From positions 868,001 through 932,000 of the forward strand of contig CAVXTW010000003.1 in NCBI GenBank assembly GCA_963764695.1: 64,000 bases of DNA, written 5' to 3'. The translations under genes and the position numbers were made by a program. This document shows positions 1 to 8,292 of this stretch, piece by piece (positions within the stretch are counted from its first letter, which is position 1; the number at the start of each line of letters is the position of its first letter). Under the pieces are notes generated by a model. The model saw nothing but the letters and a program-made list of their open reading frames with translations, was not told where the DNA came from and searched no databases. This stretch comes from DATFRY01 sp963764695. Its GTDB lineage: Bacteria > Myxococcota_A > Polyangia > Haliangiales > Haliangiaceae.

Positions 1-1102
1 GGCGAGCCGATCGAGCTCATCGCGGTCACGCCGTCGACATTCGGCGGATGGGGCGACCTCTGCGCCGGCACCGACCCGGTGTGCAGCTTCACGATGGCCG
101 ATGGTCTCGCGGCCGACCCGGCCTTCGACAGAGGGCCCGCGGAGGAGTGGACGGTCCTGCTCCCGGACCGGGCGGTCTCGGCCGACTTCGACCCGGACGG
201 CGAATCTGGTCGTGGGAACCCTCGGCGGCCTGTACAAGCTATCGGCGGCAGGCGAACCGATCTGGTCGCAAGCTGCCGTGACCGGACCGGCCCGCGTCGA
301 CCCGGACGGCGACATCTTCGCTCTCATGGGCGAGGATCTGGTCAAGGTGTGCGGCGTCGATGGCTCGGTGCTGTGGTCGAGCCACCTCGGCCCCAACTCC
401 TGCGTCGGGTGGACGCGCATGGGACACGTGTTCGAGACCACTCCAGGCGGCGACGTCGCCATCCAGCACGGCGGCACGCTCCGCGTCTTCGACGGCACCG
501 GATCGGAGCGGTGGTCCGCCGCGGTTCCGTCCGTGACCTGCGTGGTGGCCGTCAACCCACAGGGTGTCGTCCACTCCACCTCCGAGGACCCGGTCAGCTT
601 CGAGCCCACCATCCTCATCCGCTTCGCCGCCGACGGGACCAGGCTGACCGACACCGAGGACGTCACCCACCAGTATCACGCGGCCGTGGCCTTCGATCCG
701 GCCGGGACTCTGTTCGCCAGCTCGTCCGGCCACGGCGACGTCCACCTGCGGCAGTGGTCGCCGGCACTCGAGCCCGGCTACCAGAAGAGCCTCGAGACCT
801 TCGACCCGGACTACACGGAGAACGGCGTCGCGGCCGACGCGACCGGCCACGCCATCTGGGCATTCGCGCCCAACGAGTCCAACAACGACATGGAGGGAGT
901 CGTGGCCCACTGGATCGATCCCGACGGAGTCGTCAACTTCAGCGCCACCAAGGCTTCGTTCAGGTCCAACTTCTGGACCTTCGGCGTCCAGGCGCACGAC
1001 GTCGCCGCCGACGACGGCAACTTCGTCCTGGCCGGGAAGTTCGGCAGCGCCTTCGACAATCCGCTCGGTGCGCGCGGCTGGGTGCAGGCCTACCGGCCCT
1101 GA
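1..1102 (+). CDS. Secreted beta-propeller (PQQ-like) protein, 5' partial, frameshifted
   Basis: The gene enters the window already open and ends at the TGA at 1100-1102. Codons from base 1 give a segment with TFGGWGDLCAGTDPVCSFTM, the Trp/Cys pattern of the GWxGxCxGxxxCxxTM surface repeat found in secreted bacterial proteins. After DFDPDG the reading continues only in the next frame, as NLVVGTLGGLYKL, so one extra base lies near 202. The remaining roughly 300 residues hold PQQ/Kelch-like blades (phrases such as LSAAGEPIWS, DPDGDIFAL, DGSVLWSS), suggesting an extracellular beta-propeller used for binding rather than catalysis. No catalytic motif is visible. The 3' end overlaps the convergent sigma factor gene by 13 bases. 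The fold is fairly secure from the repeat pattern; the specific role is unknown. Confidence 0.7.
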   Translation, partial: ASRSSSSRSRRRHSADGATSAPAPTRCAASRWPMVSRPTRPSTEGPRRSGRSCSRTGRSRPTSTRTANLVVGTLGGLYKLSAAGEPIWSQAAVTGPARVDPDGDIFALMGEDLVKVCGVDGSVLWSSHLGPNSCVGWTRMGHVFETTPGGDVAIQHGGTLRVFDGTGSERWSAAVPSVTCVVAVNPQGVVHSTSEDPVSFEPTILIRFAADGTRLTDTEDVTHQYHAAVAFDPAGTLFASSSGHGDVHLRQWSPALEPGYQKSLETFDPDYTENGVAADATGHAIWAFAPNESNNDMEGVVAHWIDPDGVVNFSATKASFRSNFWTFGVQAHDVAADDGNFVLAGKFGSAFDNPLGARGWVQAYRP

Positions 1103-2087
1103 GGCCCGGCCGGCGCGGGCGCTCGCGCCGTGAACAGGCCGAAGATCGCCGGCTGCATGAAGTGGTGCATGCCGGCGATGAGGCCGTCGCGCAGCTCGAC
1201 GACCTCGATCGCGCGGAGCTCGCCGTCGCGGTAGAAGGCGAGTGCCGAGCTGGCCGTTGGCGCCGAGCGGCTCGGCGCGGACCTGGCCCGGGGTCCAGCT
1301 CGCGAACATGCGCCGGTAGAAGAGCTCGTTGTCGGCGCGTCCGAGCAGCCAGGTGGGCGACGGCGGCATCGTGGTCAGGATGTCGTCGTGCATGATGGCG
1401 ATCATCGCCTCGACGTCGGCGTCGGCGAGGGCGCGCACGTAGCGGGCCAGCGCGGCCTCGTCGGTCGGCGTGGGCGCGAACGAGCCGGGATCGCGGCGGC
1501 GCACTCGCTCCTCGATCGCGGCGCGGGCGCGGTGGAGCGCGCTGTTGGTGGCCGACACGCTCTGATCGAGGGCGGCGGCCGCCTCGTCGGCCGACAGCCC
1601 GACCACGTCGCGGAGCAGCAGGGTCGCGCGCTGGCCGGGCGACAGGATCTGCAGTGCTGCGACGAAGGCGAGCGCGACGCTCTCGCGCTGCGCGTAGCGC
1701 GCCGCCGGATCCTCCCCGGCAGCCAGCCAGGAGTCCGGCATCGGCTCGAGCCACAGATCCTCGGCGACCGCCGCGGCCGGCGGCCACTCCGACCCGCGAC
1801 TGGCCGGGGCCAGATCGGAGGCCAGCACGTCGCCGCGGCCGGCGGGCGATCTCGTCGAGGCACGCGTTCGTCGCGATCCGGTAGAGCCATGGCCTCAGGC
1901 GGCCTGGATCGTCCAGCGTCTCTCGCGCGCGCCACGCGCGCAGCATCGTCTCCTGCACCAGGTCGTCGCTGTCGTGCGCGGAGCCGAGCATGCGGTAGCA
2001 GTGCAGGCGCAGCGCCCCGCGCAGCGGCTCGACAGCGTCGGAGAAGGCGGCGGACACGGGATCTGGCGCTTCGATCGATCGGTCCAT
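1090..2087 (-). CDS. Large ECF-type RNA polymerase sigma factor with SnoaL-like C-terminus, two frameshifts
   Basis: Starting at the ATG ending at 2087, region 2 is clear (LHCYRML, then DDLVQETMLRAWRA and WLYRIATNACLDEIARRPRR). The reading then jumps near 1829 to LASDLAP and continues through WLEPMPDSW, DPAARYAQRESVALAF and the region-4 helix-turn-helix LSADEAAAALDQSVSATNSA. A second jump near 1240 leads to AFYRDGELRAIEVVELRDG and the end. The order sigma2-sigma4-SnoaL-like domain matches the roughly 330-residue sigma-70 group (TIGR02960/SigJ-like), in which the C-terminal domain replaces an anti-sigma factor. Each jump is explained by one extra base. The gene lies 13 bases after the GST gene and is probably cotranscribed with it. 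Identity is firm; whether it is functional depends on the indels being sequencing errors. Confidence 0.8.
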
Positions 2088-2100
2088 GGGGCCCCCGCCG

Positions 2101-2721
2101 TCAGTTCCGCTCCGCCTCCGCGAGCGCGCGCCTCATGCTGGGGCGCGCGAACATGCGCTCCAGCCAGGAGGCTACGCGGCCGTGCCGGGTCACGTCCAGG
2201 CCGCAGGCCGGAGCCAGGCTGTAGTGCGCCGCCAGCGCGAAGTCGGCCAGGGTCAACCGCGGACCGGCCACGTACTCGCGCCCGGCCAGCGACGCATCCA
2301 GGATCGCGGTCAGCGACTCGAACTCGGCCGAGCCGGCGGCGACCACGGCCGGGTCGGGATCGCCGCGCCCGGTCAGCCGCTTGACGATCTTCTCGAAGCC
2401 GACCCGGGACAGCACCGGCGACAGGTGCGCCAGCTGCCACGAGATCCAGCGGTCCACCTCGGCGACGGCTCGCGGCTCGGCGGGCAGGAGCCGCGACCCG
2501 GACGCCAGGAAGCGGATGATGGCTGTCAACTCCCAGAGGACGAAGTCGCCGTCCTCCAGGACCGGGACGCGGCCGTTGGGGTTGCGCGACAGGAACGCCG
2601 GCGTGCGCGATCCGCCCGACGGCAGGTCGACCCTCACGTACTCCAGCGAAATGCCGAGCTCTTCGGCGACGGCCCGCACCTTGCGGCAGTTGGACGAGAA
2701 CGGGAACTCGTAGAGCTTCAT
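2101..2721 (-). CDS. Glutathione S-transferase family protein
   Basis: This is a 206-residue protein with the two-domain GST layout. The N-terminal thioredoxin-like half begins MKLYEFPFSSNCRKVRA, placing Ser9-Ser10 and Cys12 at the site that activates glutathione, and continues with NPNGRVPVLEDGD, which holds the cis-proline of the GSH site, and the ELTAIIRFLA segment. The all-helical C-terminal half contains LTLADFALAAHYSLAP, the usual N-capping and hydrophobic-staple region. A strong AGGAGG lies 5 bases upstream of the ATG. The sigma factor gene follows 13 bases downstream on the same strand. The likely role is conjugation or reduction of electrophiles in the cytoplasm; the substrate cannot be named. 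A TAGAAT -10-like element for this strand lies at 2795-2800. Confidence 0.88.
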   Translation of the reverse strand: MKLYEFPFSSNCRKVRAVAEELGISLEYVRVDLPSGGSRTPAFLSRNPNGRVPVLEDGDFVLWELTAIIRFLASGSRLLPAEPRAVAEVDRWISWQLAHLSPVLSRVGFEKIVKRLTGRGDPDPAVVAAGSAEFESLTAILDASLAGREYVAGPRLTLADFALAAHYSLAPACGLDVTRHGRVASWLERMFARPSMRRALAEAERN

Positions 2722-2788
2722 CGGGACCTCCTGATACCAAGACGGCCGCCGAGCCCGGAACTGTTCGCGGCCCGTGGAGACACTCCCC

Positions 2789-2833
2789 TTGACATTCTAC
2801 CTGAGCGGGCGGAGTCTCTGGTAGACCGTCTAC
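2789..2833 (+). promoter_or_regulatory. Divergent promoter region with a GTAGAC-C-GTCTAC operator
   Basis: A perfect TTGACA at 2789-2794 is the likely -35 for the PadR gene, but the -10 at the expected distance is poor. A perfect 13-base palindrome, GTAGAC-C-GTCTAC, occupies 2821-2833 and abuts the GGAG ribosome binding site (2835-2838) of padR. A repressor bound here would block leader transcription or translation. PadR regulators usually autoregulate through such dyads, so this is inferred to be its own operator. Confidence 0.5.
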
Positions 2834-2843
2834 TGGAGACGCC

Positions 2844-3203
2844 ATGACCGATGCACGCGGCAAGCGCCTCGATCTCCTGCAGGGCACCCTCGACCTCCTC
2901 ATCCTGCGCACCCTGCGCCTGGGTCCGGCGCACGGCCATCGCATCGCTCACTCGATCGAGGAGACGTCGGGCGACGTGCTGCGCGTCGATCACGGATCGC
3001 TCTATCCGGCGCTGCAGCGGCTCGAGCGCCGCGGGTGGATCACCGCCGAGTGGGGGACCTCCGAGAACAACCGCCGGGCGCGCTACTACCGCCTGACCGC
3101 GGCGGGCAAGAAGCAGCTGGGGGCCGAGACGACGCGGTGGGAGCAGCTGGCCGAGGCGATCGCCCGCGTGCTCGCGCCGGTCCCGGGCAAGGAGACGAAC
3201 TGA
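2844..3203 (+). CDS. PadR family transcriptional regulator
   Basis: This is a 119-residue winged-helix protein of the usual PadR size. The hallmark start LLQGTLDLLILRTLRLGPAH is followed by GHRIAHSIEE and the recognition helix and wing around VDHGSLYPALQRLERRGWI and NNRRARYYRLTAAGKKQL. The C-terminal helix is short, as in the subfamily-2 PadR proteins that pair with duplicated ABC permeases. The start is set by GGAG 5 bases upstream. The stop overlaps the start of the next gene by one base (TGATG), so the regulator and permease are translationally coupled. It most likely represses its own operon through the dyad at 2821-2833 until a ligand, perhaps a toxic compound, releases it. Confidence 0.92.
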   Translation: MTDARGKRLDLLQGTLDLLILRTLRLGPAHGHRIAHSIEETSGDVLRVDHGSLYPALQRLERRGWITAEWGTSENNRRARYYRLTAAGKKQLGAETTRWEQLAEAIARVLAPVPGKETN

Positions 3204-5833
3204 TGGGCTTCTGGAACCACCTGCCCTACCTGGCGCGCCGCCTGGATCGCCGCCGCGCCGAGAAGGACCTCGACGACGAGCTGCAGGCGCATCTCGACCT
3301 CGAGATCGAGGGGAACCTGGCCGCCGGGATGTCGCCCGACGAGGCGCGCCGCGCCGCACGCCGCAAGCTGGGCAACCTCTCCATCGCCAGGCAGGACGTG
3401 CGCGCGGTGTGGGAGCTGCCCTTCGTCGAGACGACGTGGAAGGATCTGCGCCACGCCGCGCGCCTGCTGCGGGCGCGGCGCGGGTACGCGTTCGCCGCCA
3501 TCGTCTCGCTCGCCCTCGGCATCGGCGTGTGCACGGCGGTGTGGACGGTCGTCGACCGGGTCCTGCTCCGCCCGCTCCCCTACCCGGATGCCGACCGCAT
3601 CGTCGAGCTGCGCGAGGTCAGCCGGGCGGGCAGGCGCATGCGGGTCGCCGAGCCGAACGCCCTCGATGTGCGCCGGGAAAGCGGCTCCTTCGACGCGCTG
3701 GCCCAGTACGCATCCGACACCATGACCGTCACCGGCGGCGAGCAGCCGGCGCGCGCCGGCGTGGTCGTTGCCGGGCGCGACTTCTTTCGCGTCTTCCAGA
3801 CCGAGCCGGCGCTGGGCCGCGGGTTCACGCCCGAGGAGTGCGCACAGGGCGGACCGCCGGTGGCCGTGGTGGGGCACGCGTTCTGGCGGCGGGTCCTCGG
3901 CGAGCGCGCCGACCTGGGCCGGCTGCGCATCGACGGCGAGACCTATGTGGTCGTCGGTGTGATGCCGGCCGGCTTCGACTTCCCGCGCGAAGCCGACGTC
4001 TGGATCAACCGCGAGCGTCTGAGCACGCCCGACGCCTCGCGCACGGCGCACAACTGGAACGTGGTCGGACGCGTCCGCGTCGACGTCGGCATGGAGCAGG
4101 CGCGCGCCGACGTGAGCGCGGTGGCGCGACGGCTGGCCCGCGAGAACGGCGAGCAGACCGACGCCGCCGACATGGCGCTGGTGCCACTACACGATTACAT
4201 CGTCGGTGACACGGGCCGCGCGCTGTGGATCCTCTTCGGCGCGGTCGGGCTGCTGCTGCTCATCGCGCTGGCCAACGTCGCAAATCTCATGCTGGCGCAG
4301 GCGGCGTCGCGCAGCAAGGAGCTCGCGCTGCGGGCCGCCCTGGGCGCGACCCGTCCCCGCCTGGTGCGCCAGTTCGTCAGCGAGGCGGTGCTGCTGGCGC
4401 TCCTCGGCGCGGCGGCGGGCGTCCCGCTCGCGGTGATCGGCGTCAACCTGCTCCTCGGGCTGGACGGTGTCCGCCTCCCGCGCGCCGGGGCGATCTCCGT
4501 CGACCTGCGCGCGCTGCTGTTCACCTTCGGGCTCTCCCTCGCCGTCGCCGTCGTCCTGGGCGCGGTGACCGCGCTGCGCGGCACCGGAGTCGACCTGCGG
4601 GCCGCGGTCGTCGAGGGCGGGCGCAACCTGACCGCCGGCGCCGCCCGGTCGCGGCTACGCCGGGCGCTGGTGGTCGTCCAGGTGGCGCTCGCGTTCACGC
4701 TGCTCATCGGAGCGGGCCTGCTGGCGCGCAGCTTCGCAGGCCTGGTCGCCGTCGATCCCGGCTTTCGCCCGTCGGGCGCCATGGTCGTGGACCTGGCGCT
4801 GCCGGTGTCCCGCAACGGCTGGTCCGCAGGCGCGCCGGACTCCGCACACGAGGAACGACTGCGCGGCTTCGGCGTCCAGCTGATCGAGCGGCTGAGCGCA
4901 TTGCCGGGTGTGACCGCGATCGGAGCCATCAACGCGCTGCCCATCCGCGGCGGCGCCAACGGCACCTTCCTCATCGACGGCGATCCGGCCCGGCCGGCAA
5001 ATGCCGAGTACAGGGTGGCCAGCGCCGGATACTTCGCGACCATGGGGATCCCGCTCCTGCGCGGGCGCCTGCTCGGCCCGCGCGACGTGCGCGGAGCTCC
5101 CCACGCGGCCGTGATCAGCCAGTCGCTGGCGCGGCGCGTGTGGCCCGACGGCGACGCCATCGGCAAGCGGATCCAGTTCGGCAACATGGACGGCGATCCA
5201 CATCTCCTCCACATCGTCGGCATCGTCGGCGACGTGCGCGAGGACGGCCTCCACGCCGAGGTCGCGCCGACCGTGTACGCCCACGCGCTGCAGCGACCGC
5301 CGTCGCCCGCGCTGTCGATCGTCGCGCGCGGGCCGGGCGCGGTCGAGTCCGCGCTGCGCGCCGAGCTCGCCCGCCTCGATCCGGATCTGCCGGTCGAGAT
5401 CGACCCGCTCGACCGGCTCGTCGCGTCGTCGCTCGACGGCCGCCGCTTCACCCTGATCCTGCTCTCGGTGTTCGCGTCGGTCGCGCTGCTCCTCGCGCTG
5501 ACCGGGATCTACGGCGTGACCGCCTACTCGGTCGCCCAGCGGACCAACGAGATCGGCGTCCGCATGGCCCTCGGAGCCCGACCGCGCGCCATCCTCGCCA
5601 TGGTGATCCGCGAGGGAGTCGTGCTCGCCCTGGCGGGCGTGATGCTGGGCGCGCTCGCCGCGGCGGCGCTCACCCGCGTGATCGCCAGCTGGCTGCACGG
5701 CGTGAGCGCGGCCGACCCGGTAACCTTCGCGGCCGCCGCCCTGGTGCTGGCCGGCGCGGCGGTGCTGGCCTGCTGGGTGCCGGCGCGCAGAGCGGTCAAC
5801 GTGGACCCGATGGCCGCGCTGCGCTCGGATTGA
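3203..5833 (+). CDS. ABC transporter permease, duplicated MacB/FtsX type (ADOP family)
   Basis: This 876-residue membrane protein begins with the permease-prefix segment typical of ADOP proteins (DDELQAHLDLEIEGN, SPDEARRAARRKLGN, residues about 22-65). A first transmembrane helix at about 90-112 (FAAIVSLALGIGVCTAVWTV) is followed by a MacB-like periplasmic domain, three helices at about 340-460 with the FtsX signature (ELALRAALGATRPRLVRQ), a linker, then a second copy: helix, periplasmic domain, and a final three-helix FtsX unit with NEIGVRMALGARPRAIL. The duplication is the family hallmark. No ATP-binding partner is next to it, which is usual for these orphan permeases. The start ATG overlaps the padR stop. 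Export of antimicrobials, lipids or peptides is the general expectation; the substrate is unknown. Confidence 0.9.
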   Translation: MGFWNHLPYLARRLDRRRAEKDLDDELQAHLDLEIEGNLAAGMSPDEARRAARRKLGNLSIARQDVRAVWELPFVETTWKDLRHAARLLRARRGYAFAAIVSLALGIGVCTAVWTVVDRVLLRPLPYPDADRIVELREVSRAGRRMRVAEPNALDVRRESGSFDALAQYASDTMTVTGGEQPARAGVVVAGRDFFRVFQTEPALGRGFTPEECAQGGPPVAVVGHAFWRRVLGERADLGRLRIDGETYVVVGVMPAGFDFPREADVWINRERLSTPDASRTAHNWNVVGRVRVDVGMEQARADVSAVARRLARENGEQTDAADMALVPLHDYIVGDTGRALWILFGAVGLLLLIALANVANLMLAQAASRSKELALRAALGATRPRLVRQFVSEAVLLALLGAAAGVPLAVIGVNLLLGLDGVRLPRAGAISVDLRALLFTFGLSLAVAVVLGAVTALRGTGVDLRAAVVEGGRNLTAGAARSRLRRALVVVQVALAFTLLIGAGLLARSFAGLVAVDPGFRPSGAMVVDLALPVSRNGWSAGAPDSAHEERLRGFGVQLIERLSALPGVTAIGAINALPIRGGANGTFLIDGDPARPANAEYRVASAGYFATMGIPLLRGRLLGPRDVRGAPHAAVISQSLARRVWPDGDAIGKRIQFGNMDGDPHLLHIVGIVGDVREDGLHAEVAPTVYAHALQRPPSPALSIVARGPGAVESALRAELARLDPDLPVEIDPLDRLVASSLDGRRFTLILLSVFASVALLLALTGIYGVTAYSVAQRTNEIGVRMALGARPRAILAMVIREGVVLALAGVMLGALAAAALTRVIASWLHGVSAADPVTFAAAALVLAGAAVLACWVPARRAVNVDPMAALRSD

Positions 5834-5855
5834 TGGCGGGCCGGGTGGCGAGACG

Positions 5856-5888
5856 CCGTTCGTGCACGCAACTCGTGCGCACGAACGG
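5856..5888. repeat. 10-base-arm inverted repeat after the permease gene
   Basis: CCGTTCGTGC at 5856-5865 and GCACGAACGG at 5879-5888 are perfect inverted copies separated by 13 bases. It lies 23 bases after the permease stop with no T-run following, so it may be a factor-dependent terminator hairpin or mRNA 3' end stabiliser, or a binding site. Confidence 0.45.
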
Positions 5889-5960
5889 TGCGCGCGCCCT
5901 GCTGGTCCCTGGAGAACGCGCGATTGAGCCCGGCCCCGGCCGTGCATTGCGGTAGTCCAT

Positions 5961-8099
5961 ATGGAAAGCGATCCCGTGCGGCGCTCCTGGGTTGTGACGT
6001 TGCTCGCTCTCTCGCTGTCGGGGTGCGTGCCGCCCTCCACCGAGGTCCCGACCACACCGCCCGCCATCGATGTTCACACCGACTGTCCAGGCGATCCCGC
6101 CACCGTCTTCGACATCGCGCATGCCAATCCCGACATCGATCGAGAGCACCACGATCTGATGGTGCAGCAGCTGATCGAGAAGGTATCCGCTGCCAACACG
6201 ACCATCCGCCTCGGACCAGAGGTCGTCCTCGACTTCTCCGACGTGACCCGTGACGGAAGCCCTCTGCTCCAGATGGGCCCGTGCGTCACCCTGACCAGCG
6301 TCGCCTCGTTCGACCCGCCGGGGGAGCAGCCGGCGCTCCAGGCTCGATCGCCGCGGTCCGAAGGGCCGCTGCTCCGCTCCGGTCCGAGCCGGACAGGCTT
6401 CTCCACGTTTCTCGAGATCAGGTGCTTCGCCGACGAGACGGGGAGTGGCGGCCCGACGAACGACGGCGTCACGATCTCCGGCTTCAGGATCCACGGTCCG
6501 AGCTTCGAGGGACAGACCACCGAAGAGAACGCGATCAGGGTCAACCGGTGCAGCAACATCGAGATCTCGAACATGGAGATCGCCGGCTGGGGTGGAGCCG
6601 CGATCCGGGTTGACGACGACCTGGGCGACGATCAGGGACCCGCAGACAACCCGACAAACCGTCCCGGCGCCCGGATCAGCCATCCGCGGCAGGTGCGAAT
6701 CACCGGCAACTTCCTGCACCACAACCAGCACCCCAACTCCGGCGGACACGCAGTCGGGTACGGCGTGAACGTCTACCAGGGAGCGTGGGCGCTCATCGCC
6801 GAGAACCTGTTCGACTTCAACCGACACGCGATCGCAGCGTCGGGCAAGTCGGGCGGCTACGACGCGGTCCGCAACCTGGTGCTGAAGGGCGGCGGATATC
6901 ACGGCGCGCTGTTCAACCGGTACACTCACATCTTCGACGTTCACGGGACCGGATGCTGGTGGAGCTCGAACCTGTGCGGCGACGCCGGGACGCGGTTTCT
7001 CTACCGCCACAACGCCTTTCAGTATCGCAACGGGCCCGCGATCAAGATCCGCGGCCGGCCCCTGAGCGGGATCTTCATCGCCGAGAACGTCTTCCCGCAC
7101 GACGGCCTCGAGAACGACTGGGGCGACGACGCGATCCATCTGCAGACGACCCGGAACATCACGATCGGACCGGGTAACGTCGTCGGATTCGACGCGTACG
7201 GGCGATATCGAGTCTGCGACTTCGACGAGGATCGCATCGACGATCTCTTCCTGGCCACCGGCGAGACATGGTGGTTCTCGAGCGCCGGGGAGTTCCCGTG
7301 GTCGTACCTGACGGCCCGGAAGGAGCGGCTCGACCAGATCAGGCTCGGCTACTTCGACGACGACCTCCGCTGCGACGTGCTGGCCGAGAGCGACGGGCAA
7401 TGGGTCATCTCGAGCGGCGGCCGCGGCCCGTGGACGGCTCTCGGAGCATTCGGCAAGCCGATGAGCGAGGTCGCCTTCGGCCAGTTCGATCCCGGTCAGC
7501 GAGATCACAGGCCGGGGGTCACGCGGCGCACGACGCACGCCTTCTGGCGCGATACCGATGGCCAGTGGTACGTGACTTCGCTGTCGGCCGCCGACTGGCT
7601 GCCGGTGCAGAGCTCGTCCGCTCCGATGGAGAAGCTCCGCTTCGGCGACTTCACCGGCGACGGCGTCACCGATGTGCTCGCCGTCGTCAGCGGGCGCTGG
7701 TCGATCTCCGAGAGCGCCCGCGGGCAATGGACCGTTCTCAACCGGCACCTGTCCGACGACGTGCGATCGCTCTACATCGCCGACCTGGACAACAACAACA
7801 TCGACGACATCATCCGGCTCGAGACAAGGATTCGCGGTGCCGGGCCCGACAGTCCCGTGACGCTGACATGGCGAGTATCGGACGACGGCCGATCGCGCTG
7901 GCGGGGGCTCAAGAGCTACTCCACGACCGTGCAGGCGCTGCGGGAGAGCCCGGGCCTGTTCGCCTTCTCCGGCCGCTTCGGTGCCGAGCCGGGCGCCGGT
8001 GTCCTGCTCACCGACGTTGACCGCAAGGGCCGATTCTTCAGCGAGGCAGACGGACGTACGGGCCCTTCTGCCGAATGGACGAGCCGCTTCGCCTACTGA
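5961..8099 (+). CDS. Lipoprotein with right-handed beta-helix and FG-GAP/VCBS-like repeats
   Basis: This 712-residue protein starts with a lipoprotein signal ending in LSLSGC (Cys22). Residues about 60-410 carry a parallel beta-helix pattern: runs such as NRCSNIEISNMEIAGWGGAA, QVRITGNFLHHNQH, LIAENLFDFNRHAI and FIAENVFPHDGLENDWGDDA, typical of pectate-lyase-like or carbohydrate-binding helices. Residues about 415-700 contain repeats built on FDEDRIDDLFLAT, GYFDDDLRCDVL, GDFTGDGVTDVLAV and ADLDNNNIDDII, which are calcium-binding FG-GAP/VCBS-type loops of a beta-propeller. The protein is predicted to sit on the cell surface or outer membrane. Polysaccharide binding or cleavage is plausible, but no catalytic triad can be assigned. 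It has no close operon partner. Confidence 0.75.
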   Translation: MESDPVRRSWVVTLLALSLSGCVPPSTEVPTTPPAIDVHTDCPGDPATVFDIAHANPDIDREHHDLMVQQLIEKVSAANTTIRLGPEVVLDFSDVTRDGSPLLQMGPCVTLTSVASFDPPGEQPALQARSPRSEGPLLRSGPSRTGFSTFLEIRCFADETGSGGPTNDGVTISGFRIHGPSFEGQTTEENAIRVNRCSNIEISNMEIAGWGGAAIRVDDDLGDDQGPADNPTNRPGARISHPRQVRITGNFLHHNQHPNSGGHAVGYGVNVYQGAWALIAENLFDFNRHAIAASGKSGGYDAVRNLVLKGGGYHGALFNRYTHIFDVHGTGCWWSSNLCGDAGTRFLYRHNAFQYRNGPAIKIRGRPLSGIFIAENVFPHDGLENDWGDDAIHLQTTRNITIGPGNVVGFDAYGRYRVCDFDEDRIDDLFLATGETWWFSSAGEFPWSYLTARKERLDQIRLGYFDDDLRCDVLAESDGQWVISSGGRGPWTALGAFGKPMSEVAFGQFDPGQRDHRPGVTRRTTHAFWRDTDGQWYVTSLSAADWLPVQSSSAPMEKLRFGDFTGDGVTDVLAVVSGRWSISESARGQWTVLNRHLSDDVRSLYIADLDNNNIDDIIRLETRIRGAGPDSPVTLTWRVSDDGRSRWRGLKSYSTTVQALRESPGLFAFSGRFGAEPGAGVLLTDVDRKGRFFSEADGRTGPSAEWTSRFAY

Positions 8100-8255
8100 C
8101 GGCTCGCGCGGCGGGCACGCCCCGCACGCACCGGTAGGTTCGCTGGCCACTGGACATACGTTTCCGGACACGGGCCGGTCGTCATGCTGTCAACGGGACG
8201 GAGCGAGTGAAGTAGCACTGACTCATGTAGCAGGGCCAGCACGCGGCCCGTTCGG

Positions 8256-8285
8256 TTGAACCGTTGATTGCTTGGTAAATATACT
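8256..8285 (+). promoter_or_regulatory. Sigma-70-type promoter for the kinase-cytochrome operon
   Basis: TTGAAC at 8256-8261 and TATACT at 8280-8285 are separated by 18 bases inside an unusually AT-rich stretch. Initiation about 7-8 bases after TATACT falls on the GTG at 8293, so the transcript is expected to be leaderless. No Shine-Dalgarno sequence precedes either this GTG or the TTG at 8272. Nothing else was seen in 8100-8255. Confidence 0.6.
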
Positions 8286-8292
8286 GCCCGAC

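Noticed and set aside
5796..8171. A 791-codon antisense frame over the beta-helix lipoprotein gene
   Set aside because: It is a shadow of the sense gene; the sense frame has a lipobox and repeats, the antisense frame has only composition-driven sequence.
8272..8292. TTG at 8272 as start of the first kinase
   Set aside because: The TTG lies upstream of the TATACT element within the promoter, so it would not be in the transcript if initiation occurs near 8292.
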